In this document: in pieces, positions 16,470 through 25,135 of the stretch
Numbering within the stretch: position 1 is the first letter of the stretch
Layout of the letters: each line of letters starts with the position of its first letter
Assembly: GCF_019468565.1 (NCBI RefSeq)
Contig: NZ_CP080521.1
Span: 3,100,001-3,164,000, forward strand
DNA length: 64,000 bases
Reading direction: 5' to 3'
Origin: Pseudonocardia sp. DSM 110487
GTDB taxonomy: Bacteria; Actinomycetota; Actinomycetes; Mycobacteriales; Pseudonocardiaceae
Made by a program: the position numbers and the translations under genes
The notes under the pieces: model-generated
Seen by the model: the letters and a program-made list of their open reading frames with translations, nothing else
Database searches by the model: none
What the model was told of the DNA's origin: nothing

Positions 16470-17819
16470 TCAGTGGCCGCAACCCGGCAGCGCGGCGCCC
16501 GTCGGGCTGCCGATGCCGAGGGGGTCCGTCTCGCGCGGGTCGGGCACGGGGCTCCAGCGCCCGTCGACCACGGCGTAGTCCCAGCCGGGGCCGTCCGTGA
16601 CCAGCCACTCGACCGCGTCGACGAGGCGGTCCACGTCGTCCACGGTGGTGCCGAGTCCGAGGCTGGCGCGCACCGCGCAGTCGTCGGGCGTCCCGGCGAG
16701 GCGGGAGAGCAGCGGGTGGGCGCAGAACTTCCCGTCGCGCACGCCGATGCCGTGCTCCGCCGACAGGTAGGCCGCCACGCGCCCGGCAGGGTGGCCGTCG
16801 ACCACGAACGTGCAGACCGCGACCCGGTCGGTGCTGTCCGGCCATATCCGCAGCGTGCGGACGCCAGGCAGCGCGTCCAGGCCGGTCTCGAGCCGGTGCA
16901 GCAGCGCGGCCTCGTGGGCGGGGTCGAGCGCGCCGGGCAGCACACGGCAGGCCTCGGCGAGCGCTGCGGCGCCGAGGACGTTCGGGGTGCCTGCCTCGTG
17001 CCGGTGCGGCGCGGGGGCCCAGGACACCTCGGTGGCCCCGCCCTCGTCGGGCGCGGTGACGGCGTGCACGGCACCGCCGCCCGCCAGGTACGGCGTGGCG
17101 ACGTCGAGCCAGTCGCGGCGCCCGACGAGCGCCCCGGCGCCGTAGGGCGCGTAGAGCTTGTGCCCGGACAGGGCGACGTAGTCGATGCCGGTGGCGGCGA
17201 TGTCGACGTTCCGGTGCGGGGCGAGCTGGGCGGCGTCGACGACCACGCGGGCGCCCGCGGCGTGGGCGAGCGCGGTGATCTCGTCGAGGGGCAGCAGCTC
17301 GCCGGTGACGTTGGACGCCCCGGTGACGGCGAGCAGCGCTGGCCGGTCGGCGAGCAGGGCGTAGCGCAGGTCGGCGAGGGTCTGCTCGACCGTCGCGGCG
17401 GCGCGCAGCACCCGGCCGGGGCCCCATGCGAGGAGGTTGGCGTGGTGCTCGACGTCCAGCCGCAGGACCGGGCCGGGAACGCACCCGGCCAGCAGGTTGA
17501 GCGCGTCGGTGGTGTTGCGGGTGAACACCACGACGTCGTCGGCGCGGGCGCCGACGAACCGGCCGACCGTCTCCCGGGCCCGTTCCAGCACGGCGGTGCA
17601 GACCTGCGACGCGTAGCCGGCGCCGCGGTGGACGCTGGCGTAGTAGGGCAGGAGCGCGGCGACGTGATCGGCCACCGCGGTGAGCGCGGGAGCGCTCGCT
17701 GCGAGGTCGAGGTTGGCGTAGCGAACGTGCTCGCCCGTGACGAGCGGGACCCGCAGGTCGACGCCGGTGACGGTCGCAGGCGTACAGACGCCGGGGCGAG
17801 CGGACAGCACAGTGGTCAT
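16470..17819 (-). CDS. Class V PLP-dependent aminotransferase / cysteine-desulfurase-like enzyme
   Basis: About 449 residues from ATG 17819, five bases after GGAGG. Fold-type I features: NLDLAASAP at the start, HRGAGYASQ (about 64-72), VFTRNTTDALNLL (98-110), EHHANLLAW, VVVDAAQLAPH (192-202) and SGHK with the PLP lysine near 221. The N-terminal half is like SufS/Csd desulfurases. The gene lies behind a SAM-IV riboswitch, so a role in sulfur or methionine-linked metabolism is likely; the exact reaction is not decided. It is apparently monocistronic up to the inverted repeat downstream. Confidence 0.87.
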   Translation of the reverse strand: MTTVLSARPGVCTPATVTGVDLRVPLVTGEHVRYANLDLAASAPALTAVADHVAALLPYYASVHRGAGYASQVCTAVLERARETVGRFVGARADDVVVFTRNTTDALNLLAGCVPGPVLRLDVEHHANLLAWGPGRVLRAAATVEQTLADLRYALLADRPALLAVTGASNVTGELLPLDEITALAHAAGARVVVDAAQLAPHRNVDIAATGIDYVALSGHKLYAPYGAGALVGRRDWLDVATPYLAGGGAVHAVTAPDEGGATEVSWAPAPHRHEAGTPNVLGAAALAEACRVLPGALDPAHEAALLHRLETGLDALPGVRTLRIWPDSTDRVAVCTFVVDGHPAGRVAAYLSAEHGIGVRDGKFCAHPLLSRLAGTPDDCAVRASLGLGTTVDDVDRLVDAVEWLVTDGPGWDYAVVDGRWSPVPDPRETDPLGIGSPTGAALPGCGH

Positions 17820-17822
17820 GGA

Positions 17823-17866
17823 GGTCCTCCGGACCCACTCTGTGGACCCGGACGGATGTCGGGTCC
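17823..17866 (-). promoter_or_regulatory. Switching hairpins (expression platform) of the SAM-IV riboswitch
   Basis: In the minus-strand RNA, GGACCCG (17866 end removed: 17844-17850 and 17860-17866) can pair as a 7-bp stem. Just downstream GGTCC-GGA-GGACC (17823-17835) folds over the Shine-Dalgarno GGAGG of the aminotransferase gene. A second GGGTCC next to it can instead pair with the complementary GGACCC arm. The two foldings exclude each other, so translation initiation is the probable control point. Confidence 0.6.
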
Positions 17867-17885
17867 GCGCTTGCCTGCCGTGGTT

Positions 17886-17978
17886 GCACGGCGGCCTGGT
17901 CGTCACCCGGAGCACCCCACCGCGGAGGAGGGTTGCCGGCCAGCGAGCCGGGGCTTGACGCTGGCGCTCTTGACCTGA
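17886..17978 (-). ncRNA. SAM-IV riboswitch aptamer
   Basis: Read on the minus strand, the segment has the SAM-IV core: GGTCAAGAGCGCCAGC, then CCCCGGCTCGCTGGCCGGCA, then ACCCTCC, CGGTGGGGTGC and GGGTGACGACC. The GGTC and GACC ends close the first helix. This order and these bases match the SAM-IV consensus found in actinobacteria, which binds S-adenosylmethionine. It lies about 65 bases upstream of the aminotransferase start. Exact ends are approximate. Confidence 0.85.
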
Positions 17979-17986
17979 GGGGGAGG

Positions 17987-18580
17987 TTACGGGCGGGTGG
18001 AGTGATCGGTCAAGCCGATCTCCGGGTGTGCCGTGAGCGCGGGTACGGCGAAGCAGCCGCGGGTCACGACGGTGACGACCGGCGCGGCCGGGTCGGTGGC
18101 GAGGGCGGCCGGCCCGGCTCCGGTCAGCACCACCCGGGCGGCCGACAGGGTGATCGTGTGGGTGCGGACCAGCGCGCTCCCGGCGGAGTGGTCGATCGCG
18201 ACGACCTCATCGCAGTGGCGCAGGCGCGCGCCCCACGCGGTGGCCGCGGCCGTGAGCGCGGCCGTCGCCTGGTCGGCCCGCACCTGGCGGACGCCGTCGA
18301 CGACGTGCAGCAACGCGGCCCCAGTGGCCTGCTCGACCTGCCTCCAGAGCCGGACGGCGAGCCCGCTGGACAGCCCGGTGTCCGCCCACGGGGCCGGCCC
18401 GGCCGCCCGCCAGACCACGCCGGCGGACCTCTGCTCGAGCAGCGTGACGCTCAGCCCGCGGCGGGCGAGGTGCCACGCGGTCGCGGCGCCTGCGGCACCC
18501 GCGCCGACAACGGCGACGTCGATCGTGAGCGGCGGGGCGTCGGTGGGCGTCGGGTCCAGCAGGCTCGGTGGACAGGGCAC
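17987..18580 (-). pseudogene. FAD-dependent (DAO-type) oxidoreductase, C-terminally truncated
   Basis: 197 residues from GTG 18580 with GGAGG five bases upstream. The FAD-binding start VAVVGAGAAGAATAWHLAR (about 22-40) with LLEQRSAG after it is intact, and a second strand TGAGPAAL is seen near 153-160. Relatives such as sarcosine or methyltryptophan oxidase are about 370-400 residues, so about half, including most of the catalytic domain, is missing. The stop falls only 9 bp before the SAM-IV aptamer, suggesting a deletion joined the two. It may still be expressed but is unlikely to be active. Confidence 0.65.
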
Positions 18581-18755
18581 GGCGGCCTCCAGCTCTCCCG
18601 GTCAGCGGATCAATACGGTAGGCAGCCGCGCCCGTTCCGTGTCAACGAACGGACATTTGCCGGTCATTCTGTCCGGTCATTTCCTTCGACAATGGCGCGC
18701 ACCACACCGCTTGAAAATGGATGTGGTAGCTACGTAAGTTCGAAGTGCAATCCAG

Positions 18756-18850
18756 ACGCCATCCAGAGCGGCCGAGAGACCCGGATCGACGACGCCGCAG
18801 CAACCCCCTGTGTGAGCGGGAGCGGGTGCTACCGCCGGGAGCGATGGAGG
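18756..18850 (+). ncRNA. SAM-I (S-box) riboswitch
   Basis: Conserved S-box blocks in order: CCATCCAGAGCGGCCGAGAG (from 18759), GACGACGCCGCAGCAACC, GGGTGCTACC and GGGAGCGATGG. The CCATC (18759-18763) and GATGG (18843-18847) ends pair as helix P1. The ligand of the class is S-adenosylmethionine. The 3' strand of P1 shares two G residues with the ribosome binding site of the leader peptide right after it. Confidence 0.87.
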
Positions 18851-18855
18851 TCGCC

Positions 18856-18954
18856 GTGCCGGGTCCGGAACGGATCGAGCTGCGCACCACGTGGCATGCG
18901 TGGCGCCATCACGTCGATCTGTGCCGCACCTGCGCGGCGCTCTGTCGGGTCTGA
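18856..18954 (+). CDS. Cys-containing regulatory leader peptide of the organosulfur operon
   Basis: Short frame of 32 residues from GTG 18856, with GGAGG (18846-18850) five bases upstream. An ATG at 18844 in the same frame would add four residues but lies inside the riboswitch. The core HHVDLCRTCAALC with three cysteines near the end matches the leader-peptide type (HVDLxRxxxALC) found ahead of actinobacterial sulfur operons. Cys-codon-rich short ORFs of this kind are known in mycobacteria to act as cysteine-responsive attenuators. Here stalling at the Cys codons would likely influence the hairpin at 18976. Confidence 0.85.
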   Translation: MPGPERIELRTTWHAWRHHVDLCRTCAALCRV

Positions 18955-18975
18955 CGAGCCGACCCGTTCCCTCCA

Positions 18976-18998
18976 CACCGCCGCCGAATGCGGCGGTG
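18976..18998 (+). terminator. Attenuator-like hairpin between leader peptide and operon
   Basis: CACCGCCGC and GCGGCGGTG form a perfect 9-bp stem with a 5-base loop, 21 bp after the leader stop and 39 bp before the lipoprotein start. No U-tract follows, so it may be a Rho-assisted stop or a barrier to ribosome access. Confidence 0.55.
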
Positions 18999-19037
18999 CC
19001 CACGCCTGTGCGTTCTCCTGGATGAAGGACCACTCTC

Positions 19038-20633
19038 ATGCCTCGACCCCTTGCATCGTGGCTCGTCGCCGCCGTCGTATTGCTGAGCGCATGCGGCTCG
19101 ACGCCGACGGCGAGCACCGCCGACCCCGGCGTCCCGCAGCCGGGCGGCACGCTGCGCTTCGCGGTGAGCAGCGACCAGGGGTGCGTCGACCCCCAGCAGG
19201 TCGGCAGCAACGACACGATCTTCTCGCTGCGCCAGGTGGTCGACTCGCTGACCGACCAGGACCCGGCCGGCGGTGAGCTGCGGCCGTGGCTCGCCACGAG
19301 CTGGGAGAGCAACGCCGACGCCAGCTCCTACACGTTCACGCTGCGCGAGGGCGTGACGTTCAGCGACGGCACACCGCTCGACGCCGCGGCGGTCAAGGCG
19401 AACTTCGACGCCGTGCAGAACCTCGGAGCCCGCGGCACCCTGCCGAAGGGCTACCTGGCCGGCTACGTGGGCACCACGGTGGAGAGCCCGACCCGGCTCA
19501 CGGTGGCGTTCGACCGCCCGAACGTGCAGTTCCTGCAGGGCACGTCGACGCACAGCCTGGGCATCCTGTCCCCGGCGACGGTGGCGAGGAGCGACGACGA
19601 CCGCTGCGCGTCGGTCGTCGGGTCCGGGCCGTTCGTGATCGAGTCCTACACCCGGGACGAGTCGATCGTGCTCGCCAAGCGGGCCGGGTACGCGTGGGGC
19701 TCGTCGCTGTGGCGGTCGCAGGGTGAGGCCCAGCTGGACCGGATCGAGTTCCGCATCGTGCCCGAGTCAGGAGTGCGCGTCGGCAGCCTCGCGTCCGGCG
19801 AGGTGGATGCCATCGGCAACATCGCGCAGCAGGACGAGGCGCTGCTCACCGCGGCCGGTGCGCAGCTGCTGGGCCGGCCCAACCCGGGCATCCCGTTCGG
19901 GATCACGTTCAACCAGGCTTCCCCGCTCGGCGCGGATCCCGCGGTGCGGGAGGCGGTGTCGCTCGCGATCGACCGCGCGGAGGTCGTCGCGACGGTCTAC
20001 ACCTCGCAGACGAAGCCGGCCACCAGCCCGCTCGCCTCGACGACGCCCGGCTACGCCGACCAGTCCGCGTTGCTCCCGTTCGACCCGGCCAGGGCGGGGT
20101 CGGTGCTCGACGCCGCGGGCTGGCTGCCCGGTCCGGACGGCATCCGGGCGAGGAACGGCACGCCGCTGACGGTGGAGCTGACCTGGTACGCCAACTCGCC
20201 CGCCAACCGGGCGGCCGTCGAGCTGATCCAGCAGCAGGTGCGCAAGGTGGGCATCGATCTGCAGCTGCGGGAGAAGCCGATCTCGGAGAACACACCGACG
20301 CTTCAGTCCGGGCAGTACGTCGCGAACTGGGGCAACACCACCCGGGCCGACCCGGACATCCTGCGCAGCACCTACTCGACGGCAGGCAACAACTACTACC
20401 GGCTGCCGTCCGGCCCGCTCGACGAGGTGCTCGCCCAGCAGGCGGCGCAGCCGGACGAGGCGGCTCGCGCCGCCACCGTCGCGCAGGCGCAGCAGCTGCT
20501 CGTGCGGGAGCACCAGACGATCCCGGTCGTGGAGCTGACAACGGTGTTAGGCGTCGCGGCCGACGTCCACGGTGTGGCGTTCGACGCGAGCTCGCGCATC
20601 CAGCTGCACGACACCTGGAAGGTCCAGCCGTGA
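19038..20633 (+). CDS. Peptide/opine-type ABC importer, substrate-binding lipoprotein
   Basis: 531 residues from ATG 19038. Signal peptide with lipobox LLSAC (Cys near 19), then the family 5 solute-binding fold (PGGTLRFAVSSD, TFTLREGVTFSDGTPLDAAAV, VGSGPFVIESY). It captures substrate outside the cell and hands it to the two permeases that follow with 4-bp overlaps. Family 5 proteins bind peptides, nickel, glutathione and opines; the sulfur control and downstream monooxygenases point to an organosulfur ligand such as a thioether, sulfonate or S-containing peptide. Confidence 0.92.
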   Translation: MPRPLASWLVAAVVLLSACGSTPTASTADPGVPQPGGTLRFAVSSDQGCVDPQQVGSNDTIFSLRQVVDSLTDQDPAGGELRPWLATSWESNADASSYTFTLREGVTFSDGTPLDAAAVKANFDAVQNLGARGTLPKGYLAGYVGTTVESPTRLTVAFDRPNVQFLQGTSTHSLGILSPATVARSDDDRCASVVGSGPFVIESYTRDESIVLAKRAGYAWGSSLWRSQGEAQLDRIEFRIVPESGVRVGSLASGEVDAIGNIAQQDEALLTAAGAQLLGRPNPGIPFGITFNQASPLGADPAVREAVSLAIDRAEVVATVYTSQTKPATSPLASTTPGYADQSALLPFDPARAGSVLDAAGWLPGPDGIRARNGTPLTVELTWYANSPANRAAVELIQQQVRKVGIDLQLREKPISENTPTLQSGQYVANWGNTTRADPDILRSTYSTAGNNYYRLPSGPLDEVLAQQAAQPDEAARAATVAQAQQLLVREHQTIPVVELTTVLGVAADVHGVAFDASSRIQLHDTWKVQP

Positions 20634-21571
20634 CCGGTCGCTACCTGCTCCGGCGGCTATTGGCTGCGGTGGGGGTGTTGTGGGCGGCGTTCACGGTGTC
20701 GTTCGTGGTGCTCTACCTGCTGCCGGGCGACCCGGTGGCGACGATGGCGAGCGGCGGCCTCGACGGCGAGCCGCTCCCGCCCGAGCAGCTCGACGCGCTG
20801 CGCGCCCGCTACGGGCTGGACCAGCCGGTGCTCGTGCAGTACGGCCAGCGGCTGCTGGCCGCGCTCACCGGCGACTTCGGGACCTCGATCCAGAACGGGC
20901 AGGACGTGCGCTCGGCGATCCTCGAGGCGCTGCCGCCCACGCTGCAGATCTCGGCAGCGGGGCTCGCCGTCGCGGTGCTCTTCGGCGGCTCGGTGGCGCT
21001 CGTCGCCACGTACACGCGCGCGTTCTGGCTGCGGCAGCTGCTGATGGCGCTGCCCTCGCTCGCGGTGTCGCTGCCGGTGTTCTGGGTCGGGCTCATGCTC
21101 GTGCAGGTCTTCGCGTTCGGGCTCGGCCTGCTGCCGTCGGTGGGCGCGAACGGCCCTGCCGCCCTCGTGCTGCCGGCGGTGACGCTCGGGCTGCCGACCG
21201 GAGCGCTGCTCGCGCAGGTGCTCGCGAAGAGCCTGTCGCATGCGCTCGGCGAGCCGTACGTCACCACGGCGCGCGCCAAGGGCGTCGGCCGCGCCAGCGT
21301 CCACCTGCGGCACGCGCTGCGCAACGCCGCGCTGCCCGCGCTCACCGTGTTCGGCTACATCGTCGGCAACCTCATCGCCGGGTCGGTGGTGGTCGAGACG
21401 GTGTTCACCCGGCCGGGGCTCGGACGGCTCACGGTGGCTGCGGTCGGGGTGCAGGACATACCGGTCGTGCAGGGGGTCGTGGTGTTCGCCGCGGCGGTGT
21501 TCGTGCTGGTCAACCTGGCGGTGGACCTGATCTACCCGCTGCTCGACCCGCGGATAGGGGTCACGTCGTGA
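20630..21571 (+). CDS. ABC permease, DppB type
   Basis: 313 residues from GTG 20630 (overlap). Six membrane helices with the DppB hallmark periplasmic loop after helix 1 (LPGDPVATMA) and the EAA loop (YVTTARAKGVGRASVHLRHALRNA, split here for length as ARAKGVG and HALRNA) that contacts the ATPase. Forms the channel with the next gene. Confidence 0.92.
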   Translation: MTGRYLLRRLLAAVGVLWAAFTVSFVVLYLLPGDPVATMASGGLDGEPLPPEQLDALRARYGLDQPVLVQYGQRLLAALTGDFGTSIQNGQDVRSAILEALPPTLQISAAGLAVAVLFGGSVALVATYTRAFWLRQLLMALPSLAVSLPVFWVGLMLVQVFAFGLGLLPSVGANGPAALVLPAVTLGLPTGALLAQVLAKSLSHALGEPYVTTARAKGVGRASVHLRHALRNAALPALTVFGYIVGNLIAGSVVVETVFTRPGLGRLTVAAVGVQDIPVVQGVVVFAAAVFVLVNLAVDLIYPLLDPRIGVTS

Positions 21572-22443
21572 CGGAGCTGCTGGTACGGGAACCGATCGGG
21601 GCTCCCTCGATCGACGAGGCGCCGCCGCGCCGGGAGGGCCGCGTCCGGTTCCTGCTGCGCAGGCCGGGGCTCGTCGTCTCGTTGGCCTATGTAGCGCTGG
21701 TTCTGCTCGCGGCGTTCGCGCCGCACGTACTGGCGCCGGGCGACCCGGCCGTCGGCGTGCCCGCGGAACGCCTGCAGCCGCCCGGCGCGGCGCACGTGTT
21801 CGGCACCGACTACCTCGGCCGCGACGTCTACACCCGCGTCGTCCACGGCGCGGCGCTCTCGCTGCAGGCCACGCTGATCGCGGTGTCGGTCGCGCTCGTC
21901 GTCGGCGGGCTGGTGGGCGTGCTCGCCGGGTTCGTCCGCGGCTGGCTCGACGAGGTGCTCATGCGCGGCGTCGACGTGCTGCTCGCGGTCCCAGCGGTGC
22001 TGCTGTCGCTCGCGCTGATCACGGCACTCGGGTACGGCACGGTGAAGGTGGCGATCGCCGTGGGCATCGCGAGCGTGGCGAGCTTCGCCCGGGTGATGCG
22101 CGCGGAGACGTTGCGCGTGCGGCAGTCCGTCTACGTCGAGGCGGCGCGCTCGGTCGGCACCCGCTGGCACGTCACGCTGCTGCGGCACGTGCTGCCGAAC
22201 GCGGCCGGGCCGGTGCTGGTGCTCGCCGTGCTGGAGTTCGGGCTCGCGATCCTCGCGGTGTCGTCGCTGTCCTTCCTCGGCTACGGCGCGCCGCCACCGG
22301 CGCCCGAGTGGGGTTCGCTGGTGGCCGAGGGCCGCAACTACATGGCGGTGGCCTGGTGGCTGTGCGCGGTGCCGGGCGCCGCGATCGCGGCCGCCGTCCT
22401 GGCCGTGAACCGGATCTCCCGCGCGCTGGACGGCGCCCGGTGA
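21568..22443 (+). CDS. ABC permease, DppC type
   Basis: About 291 residues; GTG 21568 overlaps the preceding stop. The N-terminal cytoplasmic tail, the GTDYLGRDVYTRVVHGA motif (near 82-98) and the EAA loop (ARSVGTRW, RHVLPN) are those of DppC/OppC subunits. Pairs with the DppB-type protein as the membrane channel. Confidence 0.92.
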   Translation: MTELLVREPIGAPSIDEAPPRREGRVRFLLRRPGLVVSLAYVALVLLAAFAPHVLAPGDPAVGVPAERLQPPGAAHVFGTDYLGRDVYTRVVHGAALSLQATLIAVSVALVVGGLVGVLAGFVRGWLDEVLMRGVDVLLAVPAVLLSLALITALGYGTVKVAIAVGIASVASFARVMRAETLRVRQSVYVEAARSVGTRWHVTLLRHVLPNAAGPVLVLAVLEFGLAILAVSSLSFLGYGAPPPAPEWGSLVAEGRNYMAVAWWLCAVPGAAIAAAVLAVNRISRALDGAR

Positions 22444-24035
22444 CCGCGCCACTGCTGGAGGTCGAAGACCTGCGCGTCTCCTACGCAACGGTCTCGGCCG
22501 TGCGGGGCGTCTCGCTGACCGTCGCGCCGGGCGAGGTCGTCGCCGTCGTCGGCGAGTCCGGCTCGGGGAAGTCGACGCTCGCGCACGCCGTCGCCGGGCT
22601 GCTCCCGGGGACGGGCCGGATCGACACCGGCCGGATCACGCTCGCGGAACAGGAGCTCACCGGGATGTCCGACCGGGCATGGCGCACGGTGCGCGGCCGG
22701 CGGATCGGCCTCGTGCGGCAGGACCCTGGCGTCGCGCTCAACCCCGTGCAGCGGGTCGGCGCGCAGGTCGCCGAGGCGCTGACCGTGCACGGCCTGGCCG
22801 ATCGCCGAGGTGCCCCGGCCCGGGCCGTCGAGCTGCTCGCCGAGGCCGGGCTGCCCGATGCCGCGGCGCGCGCCCGGCAGTACCCGCACGAGCTGTCGGG
22901 CGGGATGCGCCAGCGCGTGCTCATCGCGATCGCGATTGCTGCACGCCCGCAGCTGCTCGTGGCCGACGAGCCCACCAGTGCCCTCGACGCCACCGTGCAG
23001 CGGCACATCCTCGACCGCCTCGACGAGCTGGTCCGCGCGTCCGGCACGGCCGTACTGCTGATCACCCACGACCTGGGCGTTGCGGCCGACCGCGCCGACC
23101 GGCTCGTCGTGATGCAGGCAGGGCGGGTGGTGGAGGAGGGGCCTGCGCGGGAGGTGCTGGCCGCGCCGCGGGATCCGTACACGCGGCGGTTGCTGGAGAG
23201 CGCGCCGGGGCTGCGGCGGATCGAACGGCCGACTCGCCGTGTCGCGCCGTCGGACTCGCCGGTGGTGGAGGTGCGGGACCTGGTCAAGGAGTTCCCGCTG
23301 GGGCGGGGGCGGATCCGGGCCGTCGACGGGGTGAGCTTCTCGATCGCTCGCGGGGAGACGCTGGCGCTGGTCGGCGAGTCGGGTTCGGGCAAGTCGACCA
23401 CCGCCCGGCTGGTGCTGCGGCTCGCCGACCCCACGTCCGGCACCGTGGAGTTCGACGGCACCGACATCACCCGCGTGCGCGGGCGGGCGTGGCGGGAGCT
23501 GCGGCGGCGTGCGCAGTTGATCTACCAGAACCCGTACGCCTCCCTCGACCCCCGCTTCTCGATTGCCGAGGTGATCGCCGAGCCGCTGCGTGCGTTCCGG
23601 GTGGGGGACGGCCGGTCGCGCCGGGCGCGGGCCGCCGAGCTGCTGGATCGGGTCGCGCTGCCGGAGTCGGTGCTCGACCGGCGGCCCGCTGAGCTCTCGG
23701 GCGGGCAGCGCCAGCGGGTGGCGATCGCGCGTGCGCTGGCCCTCTCACCCGACCTCGTGGTGTGCGACGAGCCGGTGTCCGCCCTCGACGTCAGCGTGTC
23801 GGCGCAGGTGCTGGACCTGCTCGCGGAACTGCAGGTCGACGCGGGACTCACCTACCTGTTCATCTCCCACGACCTCGCCGTGGTGCGCCGGATCGCGCAC
23901 CGCGTGGGCGTGCTGCGCGCCGGGAAGCTGCTCGAGCTCGCACCCACCGAGCGGCTCTTCGCCGACCCGCAGCACGAGTACACGCGCGAGCTGCTCGCCG
24001 CGATCGCGGGACGCCGGTTGGAGGAAACGGCATGA
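22440..24035 (+). CDS. Fused ABC ATPase (DppD-DppF type)
   Basis: About 531 residues from GTG 22440. Two complete nucleotide-binding domains in one chain: Walker A GESGSGKST near 39 and again near 312, signatures LSGGMRQRV (near 152) and LSGGQRQRV (near 419), Walker B LLVADEP and LVVCDEP. Peptide importers usually have two separate ATPase genes; fusion is common in actinobacterial sulfur and nickel-like loci. Drives uptake through the two permeases. Confidence 0.92.
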   Translation: MTAPLLEVEDLRVSYATVSAVRGVSLTVAPGEVVAVVGESGSGKSTLAHAVAGLLPGTGRIDTGRITLAEQELTGMSDRAWRTVRGRRIGLVRQDPGVALNPVQRVGAQVAEALTVHGLADRRGAPARAVELLAEAGLPDAAARARQYPHELSGGMRQRVLIAIAIAARPQLLVADEPTSALDATVQRHILDRLDELVRASGTAVLLITHDLGVAADRADRLVVMQAGRVVEEGPAREVLAAPRDPYTRRLLESAPGLRRIERPTRRVAPSDSPVVEVRDLVKEFPLGRGRIRAVDGVSFSIARGETLALVGESGSGKSTTARLVLRLADPTSGTVEFDGTDITRVRGRAWRELRRRAQLIYQNPYASLDPRFSIAEVIAEPLRAFRVGDGRSRRARAAELLDRVALPESVLDRRPAELSGGQRQRVAIARALALSPDLVVCDEPVSALDVSVSAQVLDLLAELQVDAGLTYLFISHDLAVVRRIAHRVGVLRAGKLLELAPTERLFADPQHEYTRELLAAIAGRRLEETA

Positions 24036-25135
24036 AGATCCTCGTCCTCACCCTGATCACCAACGGGCCGGACCCGGTCACCGGCCGCACTCCGACGCCG
24101 AACGCCCGCCTGCACCGGGTGGTCGACAATGCGGTGCTCGCCGAGGAGCTGGGGTTCGACGGCTACGCGGTGGGGGAGCGGCACGAGCGGCCGTTCCTGT
24201 CGTCGGCGCCGCCGGTGGTGCTGTCCCACATCGCAGCGCGCACGTCGCGAATCACGCTGTTCACCGGCGTCACCACGCTGTCGCTGCTCGATCCGGTGCG
24301 CGCCTACGAGGACTACGCCACCCTCGACCAGCTCGCCGACGGCCGCCTCGAACTGATCATCGGCAAGGGCAACGGCGCGGCGCAGGCCCAGCTGTTCAAC
24401 GTGACCACCGACGACCAGTGGGACCGCAACGCCGAGGGCTACGAGCTGTTCCGCAGGCTGTGGCGCGAGGAGCGCACGACGTGGACCGGCCGGTTCCGCC
24501 CGCCGCTCGTCGACGCCGAGACGTGGCCGCCGCCCCGCCAGCACCCGATCCGGGTCTGGCACGGCAGCGCGACCAGCAAGGAGTCGGTGGAGGTTGCCGC
24601 GCGCTACGGCGACCCGCTGTTCTCGGCCAACGTCACCAACCCCATCGAGCCCTACGCCGAGCTGATCGCGTACTACCGCGAGCGCTGGGCGGCGCACGGC
24701 CACGACCCGGTCGACGCGCTCGTCGGCGCCGGCACGGCGGCGTTCCACCTCGCCCCGACGTCGCAGCAGGCGATCGAGGAGTTCCGGCCCGTCTACGCGG
24801 CGCGGCTCGCCGTGGCCGAGCGGTTCGGGCTGCCGACCGTGTTCGGCGACGTCGAGGACTTCGTGGAGCGTTCGTCCGCGCTCGTCGGCAGCGCGGCGCA
24901 GATCGTCGACAAGGTGCTGCGCTACCAGGCTGTGTTCGGCCACGAGGTGCTGCACCTGCACCTCGACGGTGACGGGCTCACCCCGCGGCGGCAGCGGGCG
25001 ATGCTGGAGACGTTCCAGGCCGAGGTGGCCCCGGCGCTGCGGGCCGCCGTGCCGAGCCGGGCACTGGCCGGGGCCGTACCCCGCGACCCGGACGACGCGC
25101 GGCCCGCGGACTCGACAGTCGGGGTGGCGTCATGA
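24032..25135 (+). CDS. Luciferase-like (LLM) flavin-dependent monooxygenase 1
   Basis: About 367 residues from ATG 24032 (overlap). TIM-barrel LLM family: ELGFDGYAVGERH (about 37-49), RITLFTGVTTLSLLDPVR and ADGRLELIIGKGNG (near 104-117, the flavin phosphate region), VWHGSATSKESVEVAARYGD. It would use FMNH2 from the reductases at the operon end to oxidise a C-S compound or related molecule. First of four LLM genes in a row; each probably handles a different step or substrate. Confidence 0.9.
   Translation: MKILVLTLITNGPDPVTGRTPTPNARLHRVVDNAVLAEELGFDGYAVGERHERPFLSSAPPVVLSHIAARTSRITLFTGVTTLSLLDPVRAYEDYATLDQLADGRLELIIGKGNGAAQAQLFNVTTDDQWDRNAEGYELFRRLWREERTTWTGRFRPPLVDAETWPPPRQHPIRVWHGSATSKESVEVAARYGDPLFSANVTNPIEPYAELIAYYRERWAAHGHDPVDALVGAGTAAFHLAPTSQQAIEEFRPVYAARLAVAERFGLPTVFGDVEDFVERSSALVGSAAQIVDKVLRYQAVFGHEVLHLHLDGDGLTPRRQRAMLETFQAEVAPALRAAVPSRALAGAVPRDPDDARPADSTVGVAS

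Noticed and set aside
18711..18736. TTGAAA and TACGTA as a promoter for the riboswitch operon
   Set aside because: The spacing is 14 bp, too short for a standard promoter; no better pair was clear.
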